Both the position numbers and the translations under genes were made by a program. Below, piece by piece: positions 52,960 through 64,000 of a stretch of DNA of 64,000 nt. The number at the start of each line of letters is the position of its first letter. Within the stretch, counting starts at the first letter, position 1. The stretch lies in assembly GCA_030267565.1 (NCBI GenBank), contig BRXU01000013.1, positions 908,001-972,000 of the forward strand. The letters run 5' to 3'. The stretch is from Pleodorina starrii (Eukaryota > Chlorophyta > Chlorophyceae > Chlamydomonadales > Volvocaceae). Below the pieces are notes generated by a model. It was not told the origin of the DNA. It worked only from the letters and a program-made list of their open reading frames with translations, and searched no databases.

Positions 52960-54382
52960 TCGCTGTTACTTAGTCATAATAGACAGTCGAGGTAAAATGC
53001 AACTGTATGCAAGTAAGGGCACGGAGGGCCCTCTGTTGCCGCTGCCGCGCGGCGGGTACGCTTCGGCTGACGATCTAGCACAAACGCAACGTTGCCAGCC
53101 ACCTGGTGTGCTGCTGGCTACAAAAGGTAAACGATAATATATTATATGAAGCAGAAGGTATCATACGGTATTGTACCCGACCTCCAAATGCGCCATTTCT
53201 TATAAGCAATAGCACATTTTTGGACAGTTACGTGTTCCTTGGATGAAGGCCCGCAGTCGCATGCACGACATTAAACACATCGTTGCAGGTTCTCGTACAT
53301 GCGTACCCTGGGACGCGACGACCGGGGCCTTATGAGACACAGATGCACGGTCGAGGCACCCGCTTTTGAGCCGATGCAACCTATGTACCGTTCGTACGAG
53401 GCTAAGGGGGCACGCACGCATCGCAGCAAAGCAAGCAGCTGCCGCCTAGCTCATCAATGCGGGGAGAAAGCTGAATCAGCAGCTTTCTTGCTGTGGAACC
53501 TCATTCCTGCACACTTTCGTTGATCCATCCGTTCGCGGCGCGGCGCCCGGCGAGGCGGCGCTGTCGCCGGAACATACTATGCACCGACAAACGGGCACGT
53601 TGCCTTGACCAGTGCAAACTGACGGATGGACCCATCCATCCCTACTACGTATGTACTGCGGGATGTATCTGTCCAGCAACTGCGTACCAACAAGCTTTAC
53701 TGCCTAGCTAGTACTAACTAACAAGGTTGGCACGAGCCGGCGGCGTCGAAGCTTACGTAGAAGCTTAGGTAGGCATGCTAGCGCAACGTCACTCTCGCAT
53801 CCTAGCGCAACGAAGTGGGTCGTTCGTGGAGGGCGGGATGTCTGCCATGCCGGCCCGGACGACATTTTTCTCGTCCAGAAGATACGGTACCTAGGACAAG
53901 TATTTAAGATCACCAATCGATCGATGGACGGAGCCAAGCCAGGGACAAGACATCAACGAACCTGCGGCTGCACGCGCACACACATACGCGGCGAGTCGCG
54001 GCGTTGGCAGGCTTTGGCAACACTACGCTTACTTGGGAGATCATTAATGCCTTGCCCTATGTTGTGTTTTAATCGTTTTGATCCGCGGGCAGCGGCGGAT
54101 CACGAGCGCGATGAATGCCCAAATGCCCAATCAACGGCATACCAACTGGCGACCCTACCTGCTGCTGCTGCCTCCTTCACAAGGCGGAGAACTTCATGGA
54201 CCCCTACCCAACCACTTCATGAGCAATCCGCAGACCCTTACGTAAACATACGTACCATGGCCCAGTTAGCTACGTACCGATCGAGAAAGCAAGTTGAATC
54301 AACCAACAGAGGATCCCACCTGTGTATCTCAACGGGTAGACGAAGGGGCGCGGCAGGAACAACGAAAGGAGACATACCACCT

Positions 54383-54422
54383 GTTACGTACAGGATTCTA
54401 CGTTTAGAATCCTGTACGTAAC
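54383..54422. repeat. Near-perfect 40-bp palindrome
   Basis: 18-bp arm GTTACGTACAGGATTCTA at 54,383-54,400, loop CGTT, and its exact complement at 54,405-54,422, so a perfect hairpin on either strand. Confidence 0.95.
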
Positions 54423-54800
54423 ACCACCTTTTTACATGCACGTAGTACGTCCGTGACGCAAAAGGACATCGATTCAGTCGTTTCCTCAGGCACCAGCTAG
54501 CCCTCATCAACCATCAACGTGCCTAGCCGCCAAATCACCCACGCACCCTAGGACCTAACCGCAAACTGCCTCGCCCTCATCTTCGCCGAGCTTTACCACG
54601 CAGACCTCATTCGCGGTCGTTGCCCAGCCACTCGCCAGTCGCAGCACGTACTACATCATTGGAACGAATCCAAACAAGTAAACGATCAAGTCAAAATTTA
54701 TCGATCGTTCCGAAACCAGCCAAGTTTGTAACACTGCCCATTTACGGACAGCTGCGTAAGCTCCTGCTACGCTGGAACAGTTCAGTACAGTATTACGCGT

Positions 54801-54805
54801 TTACA
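54801..54805 (-). terminator. TGTAA poly(A) signal of the AP endonuclease gene
   Basis: TTACA on the plus strand, 357 bases past the stop at 55,164-55,162. Confidence 0.45.
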
Positions 54806-55161
54806 GCAGGACGCGACATCAGGACGCGCTAGTGTGCGTCGGTTCCAGCTTAACCCGAACCAAAAGGACGCACCGACCTGCAGCATGGCATCATGCCAGC
54901 CAGCTCGAGGGCCGCGTTCAAGCCACTATCTATCTAGCATCGCGCTGATCCCCGGGCTACACATACAGGCAGGAAGCGTTAGGGCCGCGCAGCAGGGTAG
55001 GGATGTGGTGTTGGGGGCGGTGGTAACGGACGACGATAGATGACAGACACCAGCGCCGAGCGCCCCCAACCTGCATCCACGGTCCTCACCGAGATGCACC
55101 GAAACCAGCAAAGCAGGACGAACTGACTCCGGCGCGGCCGCCCGACTGGCCTGCTCGTCCA

Positions 55162-58100
55162 TCAGGTCCGGGGCTTCTTCCGGGGCATGTTGCTCATTGC
55201 CGCACGCCCACCGCCCCCACCACGGCCCCCAGCTGTTCCGCTGCCGCCACCGCCGCCGCCGCTGCCGCGACCCGCCGTCGCCGTGGAGCCCTGCCGGGCA
55301 TTGGCTGACGCCGGCGGGCCGCCGCCCGCAGCGGCGGCGGCGGTGGCGGTGGGGTTGCGCCCTCGAGCCCACTGGAAGAAGTCGCAGCGGCCGTTGGGCG
55401 GCAGCCCGTCGGCTCGGGCGCAGCACCAGAACTGGCGGCCGTTGTTCTCGCCGCGTTTCTTAACGGTGCGAACCACGCACGGCTCCCCGTGGCCGCTGCA
55501 CCTGCGCATGGGCGAACGACATCATCACGCGCGGGGGGAAGGTTGCAAAGGGCCGGCCTAGCTAGGGAATTTGAGAAAAAGGTTATTGGCATCTTGATAC
55601 ACGACAAGAACGCTGCGTTACAGTAGTCATTCCTAAATTATTTATAAAAATTTCAACTGGACATTTTTGTACGAGGAGAGAGAGGAAAAACTGATGGAGC
55701 CATAATTCTATGAAATTAATTTGAACCGTTAGACCTGCGGAATAACCGAATCCGTCAACAGTTGGACGGACCCGACCCGCCGCGTCCAACCATCACGCAG
55801 CCCTCTCCTGCTGCTCACCTGGGCGGCTTCATCTGGTCCTGGATCTGGCGCCAAACCAGTGCGGCCTGGCAGCGACCTGCTGCTGCTGCCGCCTCCGCTG
55901 CCACCTCCGCTGCCGCTACTGCCGCGACAACGACATTCGCCGTCTCCCCATCCGCCTCCGTACTCGTCACCACCTCGGCGTGCACCTGCGCCGCCCACAC
56001 CTCCCCGCTCTGCTGCTGCTCCACTTGACCCTGACCGCCGTGGTACGACATCACGTCGTGCGTGCCGTACAACGGCTGCTGGGCATCGGACGCGCCGCCG
56101 CCGTAGGTCATGCTTTCCTGAATATATTCCACCTGCTGCTGCTGTTGTTGCCCTTGCGAGTGCACCTGCCGCTGCCCCTCCCACCGCGGCGCTGCTTGCT
56201 GCAACGGCGGCGGCTGATCATTGCACAATATCCCCGGCTGGTATGGACCCATGGGTCGGCATCCTGCTGCGCCGGCATCTCCGGCACCAAGCCCGCCGAA
56301 AGGAGGCGCCGGCAGCGACCCGCCGCCGCCGCTGGCGCCACCGCCCGAAAGAACGTGCCTCAGCAATCCCGACGCCGAACCGCCCTCGGGCCAGCTCCCC
56401 TCCAACCTCTCCCCGTCATCGACCTCACGGCCGTCGTCGCCGCTGCAGCCCAGCCCAATGCCGCCGCCGCCACCATCACCAGCGGCGGCGGCCGCGGGGA
56501 GCGCGCCAGCGGACTGCACCGCCTCGACTGTTGCCGGTGGCGCCTTTGGCCTCATGAAGGCAGTCAGCTTCTTCTGCGACCCACTCCCTGCCCCCAACGC
56601 ACCAGCGCTGCCGCCGCCGCCGCCTTTCCTCACACCGCCGCCGCTCGCGCCGGCCCTTTTCTGGGATTGGAACCCAGAGCAGCTTGCGGAGCGGCGCAGC
56701 CCAACCGCTGACGCCGACGCCGCACTCCCGCCGCCGCTGGGACAGACATCGGTCGCGCAGCTGCTAGCGACGGCAGCCGTGGAATCCATCACCGCCGGCG
56801 CCGGCGCCAGCGGCGGTGCTGAGGGGACCAGCGGCGGCCGTCGCGAGAGGACCGCGTGCAGCGTGACCTGGCGCGAGGCGTCGAAGAGACCGCGGCTGCT
56901 CAGCGGCGGCGGCGGGCCACCGGCGGCAGCCGACCCGTGGGTCAGCTGGTGGTCTGGGAGCTCCAACTCCACCCAGGCGGGTGCGTGGTCGCTGCCTTCC
57001 ATGTCTGGCATAATGTCCTGCGGCGCCAAGCAAACAAGCAAGCACGCAAATAAACGCGTATTTGTTAATTGAAAATATTAATACACTTTAGCAGAGGCTT
57101 GATGATGAAGAACTGCGGGGTCTCGTCGTGAACAAATAAACCCAGAGTCGAGCAGTCCACGGTACCTCCAAGAATGGAAGCGCAGGCATGAACACTGGTG
57201 ATGTTATGGGAGGTCAAGAAGCGGCGGAAGGGCGCGCTTCTGGCCAGCTGCGGTACTGGCAGGGCGCAGGCGCAGGCGGTACGGGCACCGGCGCGCTTCT
57301 GGCCAGCTGCTGGCCTGCTGCTGTCCGCGCTTGAAACCGCCGCCTCGTGCATCCCCCCACAGACACCATCACCCGTCACCAGCTCATCACCCACCGCCGC
57401 GACGACCCAGGCCGGGCACCAGCAAGGGCCGCCTGCCCCCAGCTCAGCCGCCTCGCCTGCAGCTGCGCCGCCAACAGCATCACCAGCGCCGCTGCCACCA
57501 GTAGCAGCAGCGGCGGCAGCAGCAGCAGCGGCGGCAGCAGCGGCAGCGGCGGCAGCAGCGGCACCCGCAGGGAGCGGCCCGGCAGCTGCCGCCGCAAGAG
57601 ACATCGCCGCTGCTGCCGCCGCTGCCACCGCCGTGTGCACACGCTCCGAAGAAACACCACCGGCGTCACGGCCGCCGGCGCCCCCGTCCGCCACCAACAC
57701 GTGGTCGATTCTGGATCCGTAATTGTTGACCCGGGCCCCCGAGCTGGTGTTCCAACATGTGAATGCGTGCTGCCTGTCCGGTTATCCGGGGGTGTTGTTG
57801 TTCGGTGGTCAGTGTGTGGCGTTGTGTGGTGTGGTGTGGTGGGCGACGCGGAGACGCAGGTGCCAAGGCGAGGGCGCAAGGCTACGACGTGACGTGACGT
57901 GCGAGGAGCGATGCCACCGGAGACAGTGGTGGTGGTGATGAACTCGCTCATTTGTGCAAGCTTGACATGGATGCCCTTCCCCCTCCCATACACATCCCCT
58001 ATCCCCGCGGTGCATCAGGCCTCAACTCCACCGAGCATGCTCCTGCTGTACTGGTGGTACGATAATGAAACGATGAAGGTACGATTATGGTACGATGATG

Positions 58101-60326
58101 GAACGTGACGGCAGCCCTGCTGGCAACGACAACACACAGGGCGCAACAACGGCACGACTACCCTCACCGGCGGCAGCAGGCCGGTGTCGGTCTAGTGGCC
58201 GACCCGTAGGCCGACCCGTAGGCCGACCCATAGGCCGACCCATAGGCCGACCCATAGGCCGACCCATAGGCCGACCCATAGGCCGACCCATAGGCCGACC
58301 CATAGGCCGAAGGTCTACGCATATCTACCCACGGTAACCAGCGAGTCATCTTCTCCCTCCCTCCCTCCCTCCCTCCATTTATCCATCCATCCCTCCCCGC
58401 ACGACAAGAGAGCACGACACACACCTCTTCGGGTGGAACGCGCGAAAGGCGTCCACGAACGGCGGCAGCGCCGCCGCCCCATCGCCGCCACATCCGCCAC
58501 CTCCGCCGCCTCCGCGCTCCCGCGTGCCCCCCACCTCCTGCCCCTCCGCGCCCGCCCCCGCCTCCACCTCCGCCTCGCCGCTGTCCTCCTCCCCACTCGC
58601 GCCCGCGCCAACAGCCCATGGATCACCGGCATCACCACCTCTGGCACCGCCACCACCGCCACCGCTTTCCACGCCGTTACCACGGCCTCCTACAGGGCCC
58701 CTGTCATGTCCATGCCCCTCCCCGCCGCCGCTGCCGCCGCCGCCGCTGCCGCGGCGGCTCCTGGCGGCGGCGTCCTCCGCTGCCCGGCAGCGTCGTCCAC
58801 GCGAGAGGAGGCCCCGCAGCCAGGCCCGATCTGCCCGGCGGCTGTCGAAGTCCCGCGGTGTGGCCCCACACACGTCCATGACGTGTGGGGCGATGTTGAG
58901 GTCCCCCACCAGCACCACCCGGCGGCCCTCCGACAGGAAGCCATCCAGTCGCAGCTGCAGCGCCTAGCGGCTCGTTGATCGATTGGACGAGGACAGCGGC
59001 GGCGACGACGGCAGCGACAAGGGTGAGGGGCGAAGTAGGGGGAGCAGCAGCTGCAGCAGTGACGATCAGGGCCTGATGGACGGCTGTCAAGGCTGCTGTC
59101 AAGGCAAGTACGATGTGAACCTCCGCGCCACTCCCCCCCTCTCCATACATACATATACACACACACCTACCTGATAGAACTGCATCTTGTACGGCATTCG
59201 CTCCGCCGCGCGCTCCTCGCTGGTGATGGCGGGGCCGTACACGTTGACGAGCACGAAGGCGCCGTGATCGGTGATCACCACCCGGCCCTCGCCGTCCAGG
59301 TTTCGGAGCTCCTCCAGGCTCCAGCCGGCGGCGTGCCAGCGAGGGTGCAGCCCCGCCGCCGCCGTGCCCAGGCTCCCGCTTGCGGCTCGGCTTCCTGCAC
59401 AGAATTTTACGGAGACATGGGGCAATTAGAACGGCCCGGGGGCAGGAGTGCGCAACTCAGCTGTGATCTGAACAAATGCGATAATGAGTCACGCAAGGCT
59501 CGATCGGCGGACGCTCTCTGGCAGGTCGGCGACCTTTCGCCTTGCTAAAAAATCCGCCCTCTTTCTTTCGGCCCGTGCACGTACACATACCGTACACACA
59601 CGCACACACCTTACATGCAAACAGCCATCCAGCCGTACGGCCATTTGTACGGCAATCGTACGACGACGTACCCGGCAGCAGCTCCAGCACCCCCGTGAAG
59701 CCCTCCTCCGCGTGGTGTGGAACGGTGCTGCCACGGCGGCAGAACGTGGCCACGCCCGAGTAGCCCGTCTTGCCCCGGGTGAAGGCGAAAAAGGACTCCC
59801 TGGGAGGGAGCGGCGGCAGCCGCAGCGACCGACGCGAGCTTTGGATTCAAAGTTAATTAGAGATGCAGACACCCGCGGACCCGCGGAAGTGCACCCGGGG
59901 CCAGCCGGAGAGCAGACAGCGTAAGGACGAGACACAGCCCCAGGCGCCTTGTCATGGCCAGGGGAGCCACATGCGCCGCCAGAACGCAAGCAAACCAGCA
60001 CCACCACCGGCCCCACAGTTACTAATGGCTCTTCATTAGTCACTGTGGAGCCGCTGTGCTGGTGACTAGTGGCTCCAGGGATGGACTTCGTTTCGCCAAC
60101 AGGAAAGATGGGTGGATGTGGGTTTTTTTCCTGTGTCTAACCACACCCACCAGCCATCCGCCAGCGCAAGCTCCCTGCGCAGGTCCCCTCGCGTGAGCTT
60201 TGTTTCCTGGAAGCAAATAACGTCGGCAGGTTGGAGCGACTCCAGCAGCCGCTGCAGGCTCCCGAATGCCGCCACGACGCGGCGCAGGCCGTTGATGTTC
60301 CAGGTCAGTACACGCAGTCGCGCCAT
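55162..60326 (-). CDS. APE2: APE2-type AP endonuclease with PIP box and GRF zinc finger
   Basis: Class II AP endonuclease / 3'-phosphodiesterase of the exonuclease III family acting in base excision and damage signalling. Seven exons: 60326-60151, 59799-59672, 59394-59171, 58963-58425, 57773-about 57194, 57017-55819, 55501-55162; about 1,060 residues. Motifs: LTWNINGLR (Asn10), CFQETKL (Glu41), [38 protein letters not shown] (Asp197, Asn199), [37 protein letters not shown] (catalytic Asp-His pair). A PCNA-binding box QKKLTAFM and a terminal GRF finger (CSGHGEPC...GRQFWCC...CDFFQWA) identify APE2 rather than APE1. It is about twice the animal APE2 length owing to Ala/Gly/Gln-rich insertions in exons 4, 5 and 6. 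The exon 5/6 junction is unsettled: a strong donor at 57,165 is out of frame with the best acceptor, while an in-frame donor at 57,193 is weak. Confidence 0.9.
58196..58311. repeat. 12-bp tandem repeat in AP endonuclease intron 4
   Basis: About nine copies of GGCCGACCCATA, the first two with GTA in place of ATA. The unit is a multiple of three (GRPI on the plus strand, MGRP on the minus strand), giving open frames that are not genes. Confidence 0.9.
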
Positions 60327-63300
60327 GGCGCCGGTGAGGCAGCCGCCGCGAGCGCTATGGGAGTGCGTGGAACGACAGGTCTGAAACGGGATGCTGCAGA
60401 AGTGGCGGGACCCGCGGCGGTGGCGGGGCCCGCCGATGTCGTGGCTGGGGCTGGGGCTTGGTGTCGTTTGAGATGCGGCTGCTCTGCGAATCCGGCCGAG
60501 TCGGCCATGTAGGGGCCAAGTCGAGGGGAAAGTATAGCCAGTACCAGTGGCCGGATGGCAGGGGCAACGGCAGAACGGCTGTTGATGCCAACCTAGTCGA
60601 CAGAAAGCTACAATCGGCCCTTGCGCAAACCTAGTTCAGCATATTGTCAGTGACATTGAGTTGTAAGGCGTAAGAAGGCAGATTGGCATGTCACAGGTCA
60701 TGCATATGTTCAACGACTGTATGTTTTATGGAAGTCCGCTACAAATTACAGGACATGAAAAAATAAATTATGAAGGGCATGGACAAAGCTCTCCGTGCGT
60801 TTTCTGGAAACAGAGTGGGGGAGTCTGGACTGGAGTCTGAAACCAAAGTGGAGCGCGCGGGACGGCGAGAGAGCGAGTGTTATTCAGTGCGCCGCCCTCG
60901 CTACCCTGATTTCTTTTTATGCAAAAAGTTGCGTTCTATACTGCGTTGACGGTTACTGTATTGCTGATGCATCAAAATCGCTCGTGGTTCTCTCGCACCT
61001 CATCGCATGCGCCGCAGAGCACGCCGTCTTAGGCCTCTTAGACCGCTGCCCGAGCTGTCATACGGCCATCTCAAGCCTTCTGCTGGGACAGCGCATGCAC
61101 GAGTGCTACTTCAGGTCTCCCGCAGGCCGCACGACGCCGTTGCGGTGACGGCGGTGACTGTGGTGGCAGCTGTTGCTGTATTGCGTTACCAGCATCTGAC
61201 GATTCTCCTTTCCCAATTCGGTTGAATGAAAACTCATGTTACAGCTGGTATCGATTACAACTGCGCACTCAGCGCCCACATCGCACACGCAGCACGACAG
61301 GCCCGGACGGCGGACCCCGCACGTCAGGAGTCGCCGCCCGTCACCGGATTTCCACCCAAGTAACAATACCGCTACATGACACAGGACTCTGGCATTGGAC
61401 GTAACAGAACCTAATCGCTGCGGTCCTGTCGCATACCGTACATACCGTACTGTACTAGTGCCTCTCAACAACCCTAATCTGCCTGTCGCTGTTTTACCGT
61501 ACCCATGGCTAGCCTTACCTCCAGTTCTTGTCTTCTCAACTCACTGCACAGCACGCGTCACTGGATGGTAAGGGACGACTCGGTACGCGGAACAACCAAA
61601 CAGTGCAACCCAGAACCCACCTCTCGAAAGTCATCATTAGCCCCCTGCTTCCCATACCTCACATCATGCGAGCTTCACCCACACTCTTCAGGCACTTGGC
61701 GACAAACTGCAATACTTCTCATGCTCATGCTCATGAATCATACGAGCTGCACGCTTTCTGTTCAGCATGGCATGTCGCAACAAACGGCAAGTAAGGCAAC
61801 ACGCTACCTGACGCTACGCCTGAACCCCTCGATCGATTGGCCTTTCGTCTGGCCTGCTGCTAAACATACGGCACATTGCGGCGCGCATTTCGTCTCGACC
61901 AGCATGCCTCGACGGGAAAATGGATCAATAAAGATGCCTGAAAACGCGCGAGCGCGAACTTTGCACAGCCCTTCTGCTAAAACCCGCTGTAACCCGCCCC
62001 ACTTCAACTCCTCGTGCTGTAACTAATCTTATCCAAGGAAAAGAAGCCAACTAGCGCACGCATACACACACACACACAATTTTGCCTTGGGGAGCCCCTG
62101 GCGGCGACGATGGCAGGGATATAGCAGCGCAGCGGCGGCAAAAAGACACCCCCGTGGCCACCTCACACCTCCGCCCGTCCTCGCGCGCCAATTCTCGCCC
62201 TTGCAGCTTGCATCTACATAAGCAGTACGGCAGCCCTTGCACCTACATCAAACGCACGACAGTACGATAATCTACGACAGCATCATCTTGCTGCTTGGTG
62301 AAATACTGCTTCGTCTCGATCGTCCGAGTTAAAAAGGCAGGCAAACTTTGCACGCAAGCGCAATAGCTTCCCTTCTCTGGATTTCCCTGGCAACGGAATG
62401 GACTCGTGCATGTGCGCCCCTCCCTGGCTAATGAATGCTACGCTCCGCCTCGGATTGCATGTATCCCAGCATCAAGTGCGGCGGCGCACCCACGCATCCA
62501 TCCATCGGCGCGCGGCGCGTCATATGCAACCCATCATCAATGCGAGAACGGAACGGCCCCATCACATTCGAGCAAAGACGCATTCGACTTTCGCGGCACG
62601 CAACGCAACCTGTCGCATCCCGCGCTTGTTCAGCGCCCGCATAAGAAATGCGCTGGGCGACCGTCAACTGCACCCGGCCACATACCAATTAATATGAGAA
62701 TCGGCTCAGACGCGGTAAAGCAGTCACGTCTGCGAGGTGCGGCCGCCGCGAGCCGCTTTTCTCCTTGCACCCCTGTTGCCATTTTTCGGCCCACGGCCTG
62801 GCTGCTGCACGCCCACACCAAAAAAATGTCTCTCAAAGAAATGTAATCGACAAAAATCGCGCGATCACGGAAGCCATCAGACAGGGAGAGAAGCCGGACC
62901 AACGGCCAGGTCCAGCGGAGGTTATGATAGTTCGCTTTATCCTTACTTCCGGACCTGCATAAATGAAAATCCTTCTTGGCCTGCGCGACCTCACTCCAAA
63001 ACGAATGCTGCCATACACACACATCAAACATAATCGTTGGACACACAACGAACACCTGCCTGCTGCACCGAACCTAACGAGAGCTAGATCCACGCTGCGC
63101 GATGCCACATGCCCATGATGTCACGTCGATGATGAGGGTAAAATGACCTTGCGGTCAGGGCAACATGATGCATGAAGGATCGAGGATAGAGCGAGAACTG
63201 TTTCACCGCACGGCTGTCCGCTCCAACACGCTCAAACAATTCCAAGCGGGCATGACTCCGGCTCCATAGGCCTCGGCCTCCCCTTTACGTGCCGTGAGAA

Positions 63301-63577
63301 GTGCGACTCCTTGTAATAGGTTGCGTCCTAACGTAGCATGCACCATAAAATCATTTGTTCATTCACGACAACGACAACGAAGCACATGCTGCTTCGGAAT
63401 CTGTGTGGTCTTCACACACGGCAGCCTTAGGAGGCGGCACCTGTGAAGGCGGTTGTGGCTGTGGCGGCGGCGGCGGCCAGCGAGGGCCAGCGTCGCGCTG
63501 CACCCAGGTGCCGTCGTCCGCAGTGGACATAACGTACCGCATCGGCTACGGCAACCAATCCATCCGCCGCGCGCCGC
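60327..63577. other. Gene-poor stretch right of the AP endonuclease gene
   Basis: 3.25 kb with no recognised domain on either strand. Frames up to 173 codons at 61,505-62,026 and 146 codons at 62,406-62,846 have ordinary composition for chance frames and show no splice or family support. It should hold the promoter of the AP endonuclease gene close to 60,327. Confidence 0.5.
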
Positions 63578-64000
63578 CTAAATCCCCGTCGCTGCCCGTG
63601 CGGGCGCCAAGACGTCGCCGCCGCTCCGCCAACCGTCCTCTCCACCCAGCGACGTGGCTGATCCCCTGGCAGACGTATAGCCGCCGCCGGCGACGGCGCG
63701 GCCACCGCCGCCGACGACGCCGATCTGCGCCCCTCCCACTGCTGTGGCGTTGGTGCCGCTGCTGCTGCTGCGTCCGGCGCTGCCTCCGCCGCCAACGCTG
63801 AAACCAATCGGCAGGCTGCCGCTGCTTCCCGAAGTCAGCATGCGCGCCGGTGCAGCCCCCCGGCCGGAGGCGCTGCCGCCGCCGCCTCCGGCGGCGGCGG
63901 ACTCAGCGGCGGCGGCGGCGGCCTTCAGGCGTCGCATCCGGGACGACAGCATCGACTGCCGGCGGCGGCGCCGCTGCAGCAGCTCACGTAGCTCTCGAAA
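63578..64000 (-). CDS. 3' part of an unrecognised gene, cut by the window edge
   Basis: The minus-strand frame is open from the window edge (ELRELLQRRRRRQSM...) to a TAG at 63,580-63,578. It starts with a basic, helical stretch (FRELRELLQ, SRMRRLKAAAAAAESAAA) and continues as Gly/Ser/Ala-rich sequence. No family recognised. The composition matches coding tails of the neighbouring genes, but without homology it may also be a chance open frame in GC-rich DNA. Confidence 0.35.
   Translation of the reverse strand, partial: FRELRELLQRRRRRQSMLSSRMRRLKAAAAAAESAAAGGGGGSASGRGAAPARMLTSGSSGSLPIGFSVGGGGSAGRSSSSGTNATAVGGAQIGVVGGGGRAVAGGGYTSARGSATSLGGEDGWRSGGDVLAPARAATGI

Larger units (their letters stand above)
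52960..55161. other. Intergenic region between protease and AP endonuclease genes
   Basis: Moderate GC, no reading frame with family resemblance on either strand. It should contain the protease promoter (right of 52,959) and the endonuclease 3' UTR. The one striking element is the 40-bp palindrome at 54,383-54,422. Confidence 0.5.

Noticed and set aside
58085..58337. MGRPMGRP / GRPIGRPI repeat proteins
   Set aside because: Products of the 12-bp intronic repeat inside the AP endonuclease gene.
61505..62846. Small plus-strand proteins of 146-173 codons
   Set aside because: No family resemblance, no conserved start or splice context; frames of this size are expected by chance.

Overview
The window looks like nuclear DNA of a green alga of the Chlamydomonas/Volvox (volvocine) group. 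The support is indirect: genes are split into many short exons with GT-AG introns, coding DNA is GC-rich with long Ala/Gly/Pro runs, hydroxyproline-type SPPPP modules sit on a secreted protein, and the algal poly(A) signal TGTAA lies downstream of several stop codons. No bacterial, CRISPR or organellar feature was recognised. Exon models below were built by eye from splice sites, reading-frame phase and family motifs; no alignment was run.

Layout, left to right. (1) 0.6-8.7 kb, minus strand: a secreted modular matrix-type gene in which a three-exon unit (F5/8C discoidin, PAN/Apple, beta-sandwich plus poly-proline) occurs twice, every internal intron being phase 1. An in-frame TAG breaks the first poly-proline block. 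SINE-like repeats flank it and lie in an intron. (2) 11.2-23.5 kb, minus strand: a 12.3-kb Ty3/gypsy-like LTR retrotransposon with identical 534-bp LTRs, a gag-protease ORF, a textbook -1 frameshift site, RT/RNase H, a degenerate cytosine-methyltransferase-like domain, and an integrase ending in a PHD finger and a chromo-like tail. (3) 24.2-29.8 kb, minus strand: class II CPD photolyase, 11 exons, divergent from (4) 30.3-34.7 kb, plus strand: nucleostemin/GNL3-type circularly permuted GTPase, 9 exons, two introns with GC donors. (5) 35.8-48.0 kb, plus strand: a SET-domain protein of the Rubisco-LSMT/SETD3-6 type whose fifth coding-region intron (between exons 6 and 7) is 6.7 kb long and almost wholly a 19-bp minisatellite of about 335 units, open in all six frames. 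(6) 48.6-53.0 kb, minus strand: a secreted trypsin-fold serine protease, convergent with and probably overlapping the 3' end of the SET gene. (7) 55.2-60.3 kb, minus strand: an APE2-type AP endonuclease with PIP box and GRF zinc finger. (8) 63.6-64.0 kb, minus strand: the 3' part of an unrecognised gene running off the window.

Three of the genes are nuclear or DNA-linked housekeeping functions (photorepair, abasic-site repair, ribosome biogenesis GTPase) and two are secreted (matrix protein, protease). They share no evident operon-like logic, as expected for a eukaryote; the pairings that could matter are the divergent photolyase/nucleostemin promoter and the convergent SET/protease 3' ends. 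The most unusual items are the methyltransferase-like plus PHD-bearing retrotransposon, the giant intronic minisatellite, and the phase-1 exon-shuffled matrix gene.
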